From NCBI GenBank assembly GCA_905236615.1, contig CAJORC010000167.1:1-6529 (forward strand): DNA of 6,529 nt, read 5' to 3'. Of the stretch, positions 1-5,074 are shown piece by piece (the first letter of the stretch is position 1; every line of letters begins with the position of its first letter). Source of the DNA: an uncultured Lachnospiraceae bacterium (GTDB taxonomy: Bacteria; Bacillota; Clostridia; Lachnospirales; Lachnospiraceae). The notes under the pieces were generated by a model that saw only the letters and a list, made by a program, of their open reading frames with translations, was not told where the DNA came from and ran no database searches. The translations under genes and the position numbers were made by a program.

Positions 1-1094
1 AATTTACCTACCCTGGTCACTCGTGGATCATCCTTCATCTTGAACATTATATCGTCTTCCAGACCATTTTCTGCTGCAAGGATACTCTTCTGTGCTTCAG
101 CTTCCGCACACATACTGCGGAATTTATACATTTTGAAAACACGACCGTTCTGTCCTACCCTCTTTTGAACAAAGAACACCGGGCCGGGTGAATCGAGTTT
201 TATCGCAATTGCTGTCAAAAGCATGATAGGAGAAGTTATAACTATGCCCAAAAAGCTTGCTATTATATCTATCAACCTTTTGACACACTGTTCATACTCA
301 TTCAACGCTATCGTATGATAAGTGATCATAGGATACACACCAATAGCACTCACATAGCTGGATACCTTACTTCTATTGAAGGATTCCATCACAACACGAA
401 CCGTGATTCCCATATCAAGACAGATATTTACATATTTTACAATATCTTCCTCAGAATCGTCCTTATATTTAAAGAAATATATCTGATCTATCTCGTGCTT
501 TCGTATGATCTGTTCTATATCTTCGATATCTCCAAGCACATTGGAGATTCCCTTAGATATCCTTCCGGGAAAATTGATATATCCTATTTCATCAAGTCGC
601 ATGCTGGTCTTATTCAGGAAATAATTGAATTTTTCAAAGTCCTCATGCACTCCGACAAAAGCTGCCCTGGGTGCGTTGTATCGCACAACAACTATCTGCA
701 CAAGTCTGCTCACAATTACATTGATGAGCATAAATATATATGAGACTATAAAGAATACTATAAAGTAGTGACGTATTGACAAATTAAAAGGGCTTAAAAA
801 GAAGAAAAGTATAACAGAAGTCACTACCAAAGCCAATATAAATGCCGAAGTCACAAGTTTGATATGCCTGTCAAAGTAAAAGAAAAGTGTAACATTATAC
901 AATCTCTTTTCCTTGGCAGCTGCTATATATGTAACCAAAAAGATTGCAAAAATAGATATTACTCTTTTTGCAAAAGAAAATGTATATGGTTCCTTAATGA
1001 TTAATTCAGTTATGATGAACGCAAGCATCAGCACAAATCCATCGATAAACATCTGTAAGACATTTGTATTTGCGCCATAATTTTTTCTGTTCAT
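1..1094 (-). CDS. Polyprenyl-phosphate sugar-1-phosphate transferase (priming glycosyltransferase), C-terminally partial
   Basis: This gene runs off the left edge; 364 codons are visible and no stop is reached. The product should transfer a hexose-1-phosphate from a nucleotide sugar to undecaprenyl phosphate, the first membrane step of exopolysaccharide or capsule repeat synthesis. The N terminus has about four hydrophobic segments (roughly residues 13-33, 44-60, 80-100 and 109-128). A soluble linker follows, then the bacterial sugar transferase domain from about residue 270: KRLIDIIAS, a membrane-entering hydrophobic stretch (276-298), DSPGPVFF (301-308), QKRVGQNG (310-317), YKFRSM (323-328) and DPRVTRVG (356-363). 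Roughly 90-100 C-terminal residues are missing, judged from the usual family length. The start is ATG at 1094, with GAGGG 4 bases upstream. It lies 35 bases after the Alg13-like gene, so the two are probably co-transcribed. Residues E331-A-E333 sit where I recall many members having Asp-Ala-Glu. The sugar donor cannot be read from the sequence. Confidence 0.93.
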   Translation of the reverse strand, partial: MNRKNYGANTNVLQMFIDGFVLMLAFIITELIIKEPYTFSFAKRVISIFAIFLVTYIAAAKEKRLYNVTLFFYFDRHIKLVTSAFILALVVTSVILFFFLSPFNLSIRHYFIVFFIVSYIFMLINVIVSRLVQIVVVRYNAPRAAFVGVHEDFEKFNYFLNKTSMRLDEIGYINFPGRISKGISNVLGDIEDIEQIIRKHEIDQIYFFKYKDDSEEDIVKYVNICLDMGITVRVVMESFNRSKVSSYVSAIGVYPMITYHTIALNEYEQCVKRLIDIIASFLGIVITSPIMLLTAIAIKLDSPGPVFFVQKRVGQNGRVFKMYKFRSMCAEAEAQKSILAAENGLEDDIMFKMKDDPRVTRVGK

Positions 1095-1129
1095 ACTACC
1101 CTCAGATAAAAATTAAATAAAACCAAACC

Positions 1130-1606
1130 TCAGTCAAAGATATCTATAAAGTCAAGTACTATATCCTCAATGTTTCCACCCTTAACCTCATAAGGCTGAA
1201 AATCAAACTTTTCTGCTTTTTGTATATATTTCTTAAGCTTTCCTGTATCGCTGCAGCAGAGGACACAGCCCTTATTTCCAAATGCCTCAGCTATCTGAAA
1301 CTGATGGTCATCTACATGCTCCTTCATAGCTTTAAGACGCGGGACAACTATAACCGGTTTACCAGCCGTTATTCCTTCTATGATCGTTCCTACTCCTGCA
1401 TGTGTAATAAGCATCCTGCAGTTCTCAATCTTCGCTCTGTACTCATCTTTAGTAAGAAACTGCTGGAAGCCGCAGTTTTCAGGCTTATAGCTTGAATGTC
1501 CTGTCTGAATAAAAAACTCCTCGTCCATTTCAGACGCAAGCATATCGATTGCCTTTACAAGCCTGTTCATTTGAAATTTCTGTGTACCTAATGTAACGAA
1601 TATCAA
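1130..1606 (-). CDS. Alg13-like glycosyltransferase catalytic subunit (PssE/Cps14G/EpsE type)
   Basis: A 158-residue protein matching the C-terminal, nucleotide-sugar-binding half of GT28-type enzymes. Such proteins work only with an Alg14-like membrane partner and add one sugar to a lipid-linked intermediate at the cytoplasmic membrane face. Seen here: the opening strand IFVTLGTQKF (residues 2-11), then THAGVGTIIEGITAGKP (68-84) running into VIVVPR, the donor-binding signature, and DDHQFQIAEAF (99-109), the conserved HQ-containing helix. I choose TTG at 1606 as start: GGGAGG lies just upstream at good spacing, it places the conserved IFVTLGT strand at the N terminus as in relatives, and its TTGA overlaps the TGA stop of the Alg14-like gene. 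The longer reading from a GTG at 1660 would add 18 residues that only overlap the partner gene in another frame. Translation is therefore probably coupled to the upstream partner. Sugar specificity is unknown; characterised relatives transfer galactose or glucuronic acid. Confidence 0.9.
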   Translation of the reverse strand: MIFVTLGTQKFQMNRLVKAIDMLASEMDEEFFIQTGHSSYKPENCGFQQFLTKDEYRAKIENCRMLITHAGVGTIIEGITAGKPVIVVPRLKAMKEHVDDHQFQIAEAFGNKGCVLCCSDTGKLKKYIQKAEKFDFQPYEVKGGNIEDIVLDFIDIFD

Positions 1607-2070
1607 AAGATACCACCTCCCAGTACAGATTTCGGATAAAGCTTCAGCATATCCTCCCACTGAACTATAAACAGATCAGAATAGTCATATAAAAGCCTTC
1701 CCGTAAGTGAAGGACGTTTAACACGGGCGAAGGACTCAACATATACGATCTTCACACCCATAAGCTTGCCTATCACGCAGAACGGGTAAGCTATCAGAGC
1801 TCCGGTCGTTATGATAAAGTCAGGTCTTTCTTTTAACAGAATACAGAATGCTTTTATAAATAATATAAGAAATTTTGGACAGAACGCCAGCTGCCTTCTG
1901 TTCATTTGTGAAACATAGTATTTTTTACGACAGAAATTTGTCTTTGAAAACTCGCCTGACTCAGTGATCAAAAAACAATCATATTTCTTTTCTACTCTTT
2001 TAAGTCTTTCGATTTCCTCTAGATGCCCACCGGCAGATGCAATAAATGCAATTTTAATATTCTTAGAAAT
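1603..2070 (-). CDS. Alg14-like glycosyltransferase accessory/anchor subunit (PssD/Cps14F/EpsD type), apparent ATT start
   Basis: A 155-residue protein of the Alg14 family, the membrane-associated partner that recruits and activates the Alg13-like subunit encoded next. Seen in order: the strand IKIAFIASAGGHLEEI (residues 5-20) with the family's GGH loop, a hydrophobic stretch around residues 65-80 likely to associate with the membrane, DFIITTGAL (84-92), VYVESFARV (109-117), PSLTGRLLY (120-128) and DLFIVQWEDM (132-141). The C terminus ends in GGGIF and its TGA overlaps the partner's TTG. The start is odd: an in-frame TAG sits at 2085-2083, and no ATG, GTG or TTG occurs between it and the conserved GGH strand. 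The best candidate is ATT at 2070, 8 bases after AGGGGG, which would give M-S-K-N-I-K-I. The first conventional start in frame, TTG at 1971, would delete the essential first strand. It is the first gene after a good promoter. The family call is firm; the start is an inference. Confidence 0.85.
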   Translation of the reverse strand: MSKNIKIAFIASAGGHLEEIERLKRVEKKYDCFLITESGEFSKTNFCRKKYYVSQMNRRQLAFCPKFLILFIKAFCILLKERPDFIITTGALIAYPFCVIGKLMGVKIVYVESFARVKRPSLTGRLLYDYSDLFIVQWEDMLKLYPKSVLGGGIF

Positions 2071-2084
2071 CTTAATCGCCCCCT
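2068..2084 (-). promoter_or_regulatory. Shine-Dalgarno and apparent ATT initiation codon of the Alg14-like gene
   Basis: AGGGGG at 2084-2079 can pair with the 16S rRNA tail (one G-U wobble). It is followed after 8 bases by ATT at 2070-2068, in frame with the conserved N terminus. A TAG stop in the same frame overlaps the Shine-Dalgarno, so no upstream start can be used without read-through. AUU starts are known for infC and pcnB in E. coli, where they keep translation low or tie it to IF3. Whether this codon is genuine, a mutation or a sequencing error cannot be told from one sequence. Confidence 0.6.
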
Positions 2085-2101
2085 ATTTTTCACGCTTCAC
2101 A

Positions 2102-2133
2102 ATATGTACTCTGCATTATGTGTACTTTGTATT
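2102..2133. repeat. Two adjacent 16-bp direct repeats in the exopolysaccharide operon leader
   Basis: The unit at 2102-2117 (ATATGTACTCTGCATT) is followed at once by 2118-2133 (ATGTGTACTTTGTATT). They match at 13 of 16 positions and all three differences are transitions. The repeat lies between the predicted transcription start and the ribosome binding site of the Alg14-like gene. It could be a tandem protein-binding site or the remnant of a small duplication. No third copy is seen on either side. Confidence 0.6.
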
Positions 2134-2139
2134 CACAAT

Positions 2140-2157
2140 TCTAACACAATCGTTAGA
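2140..2157. promoter_or_regulatory. Operator-like inverted repeat at the predicted transcription start
   Basis: TCTAAC at 2140-2145 and GTTAGA at 2152-2157 form a perfect 6-bp inverted repeat with a 6-base centre. It begins one base downstream of the predicted -10 hexamer and covers the likely start point. A repressor bound here would block initiation. In RNA it would form only a weak hairpin at the extreme 5' end. The regulator is unknown and no regulator gene is in the window. Confidence 0.4.
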
Positions 2158-2158
2158 T

Positions 2159-2187
2159 ATATTAGCATTAATACAGAGCAAATTCAA
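2159..2187 (-). promoter_or_regulatory. Predicted sigma-70/SigA promoter of the polysaccharide operon
   Basis: TTGAAT at 2187-2182 and TAATAT at 2164-2159 are separated by exactly 17 bases. A TG dinucleotide one base before the -10 makes it an extended -10 promoter. It is the only good promoter between the thrS terminator and the Alg14-like gene, and would give a leader of about 80 bases. Its position shows that the polysaccharide genes form a transcription unit separate from thrS. Confidence 0.65.
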
Positions 2188-2223
2188 GGTCTAAATTTAA
2201 TATTTTGCAACTCATTTAATACA

Positions 2224-2277
2224 TTCAAAAAAACAAAAACCCCGACAATGACCTAGTTAACATCATTGTCAGGGTTT
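2224..2277 (-). terminator. Rho-independent terminator downstream of thrS
   Basis: Arms at 2277-2263 and 2251-2237 can form a 15-bp stem around an 11-base loop. In minus-strand RNA every position pairs, with one G-U wobble; in plus-strand RNA that position would be a C-A mismatch, which supports minus-strand use. The stem runs into a U-rich tract (2239-2227, interrupted by one G). The stem begins 36 bases after the thrS stop and ends about 37 bases before the -35 of the polysaccharide promoter, insulating the two units. Confidence 0.92.
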
Positions 2278-2312
2278 GTATATTAATTTTCTATTAAAAC
2301 TATATTATTTTT

Positions 2313-4160
2313 TTAGAACTCTGTCAAAAGCTCAAGACATCTTTCCTTGTTCATCTTAACACATGCATTAACAAACGCATCAAGCGGAACTCCCTGTACC
2401 TGCTGGTTGCTTCCTCTTACGTTTACAGACACCTGTGTCTCAGCAGCTTCCTTATCACCAAGGACAAGAATATAAGGATCCTTCAGTGTCTTAAATTTCT
2501 TGATCTTTGTCTTCATATTGTTCTCAGAATAATCAGCTTCAACACGGATACCTGCTTCTCTGAGCTTCTCAGCAACCTTCTCGGCATATTCGTTATGCTC
2601 AGGTCTGATAGGAACTATGCCTATTTGGTAAGGACTGAGCCAGAACGGATAAGCTCCTTTGAAATGCTCTGTAATGATTCCGATAAAACGCTCAAACGAA
2701 CCAAATATTGCTCTGTGGATAACAACAGGCTCTTTAATGCTTCCGTCGCTGTCGCTATAGGAAAGTTCAAAATTATGCGGAAGCTGGAAGTCAAGCTGTA
2801 CCGTACCGCACTGCCACTCACGTCCGAGAGCATCCTTTATCTGAAGGTCGATCTTAGGTCCGTAGAAGGCACCGTCACCTTCATTAACCTCATACTTGCC
2901 CTCTCCGTATTTCTCGTCAAGAATCTCTTTCAATGAAGCTTCAGCACGGTTCCATATCTCGATATCACCCATGAAGTCCTCAGGTCTTGTTGAGAACTCA
3001 GCACGATATGTAAGTCCGAATGTGCTGTATATCTCATCTGCAATACTGATGACATCCATGATCTCGTCTTTTATCTGCTCATTGGTAACAAATGTATGGT
3101 CATCGTCCTGTCTGAACTCCTGAACTCTGAAAAGACCGTTTGTTGCACCGGACTTTTCCTTACGGTGAAGAACATCCATCTCACTGTAACGGATAGGCAG
3201 ATCCTTGTAAGAACGTGTCTTTCTCTTGAAAGTAAGCATTGCATTCGGACAGTTCATGGGCTTTGCAGCCATTGTATCCTCAGCCTCGATCGAAAATTCT
3301 GCTTCTATCTGGTTAAAAGCATTTTCCTCATCAAGCTTGATGGTATCTGTAGCCTTTGTACCCTTGGTCACTCCGGGTACAAGGAACATATTGTTTACAT
3401 AGTGAGCCCAGTGACCGCTTATAAGCCAAAGCTTCTTATTATTTACAAGAGGTGCAGAAATTTCAGTATATCCATGCTTATCCTGAATCTCACGTGAGAA
3501 CTTCATAAGTTCCTGGTACATCTTCCAGCCTCTTGGAAGCCAGTATGCCATTCCGGGGGCAGTCTCCTGGAACATGAAGAGCTCCATGTCCTTACCGATC
3601 TTAACATGGTTTCTCTCCTGTGCTTCTTTAACCCATGCAAGATGTGACTTCAGTTCGTCCTTGGAAGGAAATGCATAGAGATAAATTCTCTGCATCTGGT
3701 CACGCTTTTCATCACCTCTCCAGTATGCACCTGAAACAGCTTTTACCTTATATGCCGTATTCATGAGTTCCTGAGAATTCTCAACATGAGGTCCGCGGCA
3801 AAGATCAACGTAATCATCACCTGTATAATAGATGGTAATTATCTCATCCTCAGGCAGATCTTCTATCAATTCCTTCTTAAATTTCTGATCTGCAAAAAGT
3901 TCAAGCGCCTCAGCTCTTGAAACTTCTTTCCTTGTCCATGCCTCTCTTCTCTTGATGATTTCTCTCATCTTATCTTCGATTGCCTTGAAATCATCATCAG
4001 ATACAGAACGGGGCAGAGTAAAATCATAATAACATCCATCATCTATCTGTGGTCCGATCGCATATTGAACTTTGTCTTTACCAAAAATTTCTATTACCGC
4101 CTTGGCAAGTATATGTGCCAATGAATGACGATAAAGTCCCAGAAACTCTTCTTTTTCCAT
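2313..4160 (-). CDS. thrS: Threonyl-tRNA synthetase lacking the TGS domain
   Basis: A 615-residue class II synthetase that charges tRNA-Thr and edits mis-attached serine. The editing domain opens almost at the N terminus: HSLAH (H12, H16) and CRGPH (C121, H125) match the four editing-site residues known from E. coli (H73, H77, C182, H186). The catalytic domain spans about residues 195-505. Its zinc ligands C304 (in KPMNCP), H355 (QDDDH) and H482 (VIHRAI) are all present, as are motif 2 arginines R333 and R345. The anticodon-binding domain is about 507-615. The family's usual N-terminal TGS domain is absent: ATG at 4160 has AAAGGAAAG just upstream, an in-frame TAA lies 15 bases before it, and the preceding gene ends 27 bases away. 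About 40 residues separate MF (258-259) from KPMNC, against 11 in E. coli as I recall it; MNCPNA replaces the usual MNCPGH. It is probably expressed from the promoter ahead of the SEC-C gene and ends at the strong terminator. No T-box leader is seen. Confidence 0.97.
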   Translation of the reverse strand: MEKEEFLGLYRHSLAHILAKAVIEIFGKDKVQYAIGPQIDDGCYYDFTLPRSVSDDDFKAIEDKMREIIKRREAWTRKEVSRAEALELFADQKFKKELIEDLPEDEIITIYYTGDDYVDLCRGPHVENSQELMNTAYKVKAVSGAYWRGDEKRDQMQRIYLYAFPSKDELKSHLAWVKEAQERNHVKIGKDMELFMFQETAPGMAYWLPRGWKMYQELMKFSREIQDKHGYTEISAPLVNNKKLWLISGHWAHYVNNMFLVPGVTKGTKATDTIKLDEENAFNQIEAEFSIEAEDTMAAKPMNCPNAMLTFKRKTRSYKDLPIRYSEMDVLHRKEKSGATNGLFRVQEFRQDDDHTFVTNEQIKDEIMDVISIADEIYSTFGLTYRAEFSTRPEDFMGDIEIWNRAEASLKEILDEKYGEGKYEVNEGDGAFYGPKIDLQIKDALGREWQCGTVQLDFQLPHNFELSYSDSDGSIKEPVVIHRAIFGSFERFIGIITEHFKGAYPFWLSPYQIGIVPIRPEHNEYAEKVAEKLREAGIRVEADYSENNMKTKIKKFKTLKDPYILVLGDKEAAETQVSVNVRGSNQQVQGVPLDAFVNACVKMNKERCLELLTEF

Positions 4161-4187
4161 TTTCTTTCCTTTCAGTTACCTTGTTTT

Positions 4188-4691
4188 TTATCTTCCGCAG
4201 CAGTGCTTGTATTTCTTTCCGCTTCCACAAGGGCAGGGATCGTTTCTTCCGACTTTCTTCTCTGAACGTACAAAAGTCTGTGAACGCTTCTGCTCTTTAT
4301 AATACTGATCTTTCTCTTCTTCCGTGAAAATACTGTTCCACTCTTCAAGACCATAGAGCCAGTCTGCCTTTGCAGCAACCATGTTCTTGTAAAGCTTAAC
4401 CTTATCAAATCCAAGAGAAACAACAGTATCCTCTTCCATATTCTCTATATCATTCTCAACCTTAAGAGACTCCTGGATACCATCAAGGAAACCTGTCATT
4501 GTCATGATGTCAACACCATATTTCTCAGCAAGTTCCTTAACTGTTCCTTTAACCTCTTCGTCGGGATTCTTAAGAAGAACCGCATAAATATCGCGCTCCT
4601 TCATGAAATAATCCTTCCAGAGTCTCTGTAAATCTCCCTTATTTGCTGTGGCTGAGTAAGCCATATCTCTCCACTGATCAAGAAGTGCCAT
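4188..4691 (-). CDS. SEC-C motif (zinc-binding) protein of unknown function
   Basis: A 167-residue acidic, mostly helical protein ending in a SEC-C zinc motif: [18 protein letters not shown] at 148-165, with C153, C155, C164 (or H163) and C165 as likely zinc ligands. The same motif forms the C-terminal tail of SecA, where it binds SecB and the ribosome, but here there is no SecA motor. The N-terminal 145 residues match no function I can name; [12 protein letters not shown] (50-61), MTGFLDGI (65-72) and [16 protein letters not shown] (100-115) look like conserved segments, and I recall similar proteins in Lachnospiraceae annotated only by the SEC-C motif. The start is ATG at 4691; GGAGG at 4708-4704 is 12 bases away, a rather long spacing. 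It lies 27 bases ahead of thrS with no terminator between them, so it is probably the first gene of that operon. A role in translation or protein quality control is an inference from the motif and the neighbour. Confidence 0.88.
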   Translation of the reverse strand: MALLDQWRDMAYSATANKGDLQRLWKDYFMKERDIYAVLLKNPDEEVKGTVKELAEKYGVDIMTMTGFLDGIQESLKVENDIENMEEDTVVSLGFDKVKLYKNMVAAKADWLYGLEEWNSIFTEEEKDQYYKEQKRSQTFVRSEKKVGRNDPCPCGSGKKYKHCCGR

Positions 4692-4724
4692 AAATTAGTA
4701 AAACCTCCGTTTATAAAATATTTC

Positions 4725-4769
4725 TAAGCCTGCCGCTTATTCTCTAATGTTTTTCCTGTTGCAAAAACA
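4725..4769 (-). other. Two small hairpins in the leader of the SEC-C/thrS operon
   Basis: In minus-strand RNA, TGTTTTT (4769-4763) can pair with AAAAACA (4754-4748) across 8 bases, and TAAGC (4739-4735) with GCTTA (4729-4725) across 5 bases. Both stems are short and fall between the predicted promoter and the Shine-Dalgarno. The first also overlaps the plus-strand -35 element, so it could be an operator instead. The leader is only about 80 bases and has no T-box consensus (GGGTGG-ACCGCG type), so it is not a T-box riboswitch. Confidence 0.3.
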
Positions 4770-4788
4770 ATCCATGATATTATATAAT
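4759..4788 (+). promoter_or_regulatory. Predicted promoter of the small membrane protein gene
   Basis: TTGCAA at 4759-4764 and a consensus TATAAT at 4783-4788 are separated by 18 bases. Transcription would start near 4795, about 40 bases before the ATG at 4837. TGAGGT at 4822-4827 serves as the ribosome binding site. The -10 shares the palindrome ATTATATAAT (4779-4788) with the minus-strand promoter. Confidence 0.6.
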
Positions 4789-4813
4789 AATCCTCTGAAA
4801 AATTAAAGTGCAA
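4779..4813 (-). promoter_or_regulatory. Predicted promoter of the SEC-C/thrS operon
   Basis: Two overlapping arrangements are possible on the minus strand: TTTAAT (4807-4802), 17 bases, TATAAT (4784-4779); or TTGCAC (4813-4808), 18 bases, TATTAT (4789-4784). Either places the start about 75-85 bases before the SEC-C ATG. The -10 overlaps that of the divergent plus-strand promoter, so the two directions probably compete for polymerase. Confidence 0.5.
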
Positions 4814-4836
4814 ATTTATTATGAGGTTTATTTATT

Positions 4837-5073
4837 ATGTTTAAGCGAGTTGCCGCCCTTACAGGCGTTATTTTACTTTGTATGCTCTACATCACAGCCC
4901 TTGTTGCCGCTCTGATCGGCAGTGAATTTTCGGGGAAGATCCTTATGGTCGCCCTTATCTCAACTGTCGTGGTTCCAGTGATGATACACCTGCTTCTCAT
5001 GATGAATAACGCCAGAAAAGGCCGTTCTTTCATGGATGAAACCTACAGTTACAAAGAAAAGAAAGATGAGTGA
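4837..5073 (+). CDS. Small two-helix membrane protein, function unknown
   Basis: A 78-residue protein with two predicted membrane helices, about residues 5-27 and 34-56, joined by a short turn (GSEFSGK). Basic residues K3-R4 before the first helix and R60-K61-R63 after the second put both ends in the cytoplasm. The tail (64-78) is charged and ends in KEKKDE. There is no signal peptidase site, lipobox or catalytic motif. I recall similar short two-helix proteins in Clostridia without known function. The start ATG at 4837 has TGAGGT about 9 bases upstream and a good promoter at 4759-4788, which supports a real gene. It is the only plus-strand gene in the window, divergent from the SEC-C/thrS operon and convergent with recJ, whose stop is one base past its own. 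No terminator of its own is visible, so its message probably runs antisense into the recJ 3' end. Confidence 0.8.
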   Translation: MFKRVAALTGVILLCMLYITALVAALIGSEFSGKILMVALISTVVVPVMIHLLLMMNNARKGRSFMDETYSYKEKKDE

Positions 5074-5074
5074 G

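Noticed and set aside
315..743. 142-codon plus-strand open frame
   Set aside because: It lies wholly antisense to the sugar transferase, has no family features or good ribosome binding site, and the minus frame carries clear conserved motifs.
1606..1660. GTG at 1660 as start of the Alg13-like gene
   Set aside because: It would add 18 residues before the conserved IFVTLGT strand. The TTG at 1606 has the better Shine-Dalgarno and the stop-start overlap.
2023..2256. Plus-strand open frames across the Alg14-like start and the leader
   Set aside because: They overlap the promoter, leader repeats and terminator, and have no convincing ribosome binding site or protein-like composition.
2237..2277. 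Inverted repeat considered as a plus-strand terminator or mobile-element end
   Set aside because: No plus-strand gene ends here. The wobble and T-tract fit minus-strand termination of thrS, and no matching copy is found elsewhere in the window.
3096..3497. 133-codon plus-strand open frame
   Set aside because: Antisense to the catalytic core of thrS; a shadow with no recognisable features.
4172..4423. 83-codon minus-strand frame inside the SEC-C gene
   Set aside because: It is the same-strand out-of-frame shadow of the SEC-C gene, which has the zinc motif and a Shine-Dalgarno.
4692..4836. Possible T-box or other riboswitch ahead of SEC-C/thrS
   Set aside because: The leader is too short and neither the T-box antiterminator consensus nor a terminator stem is present.
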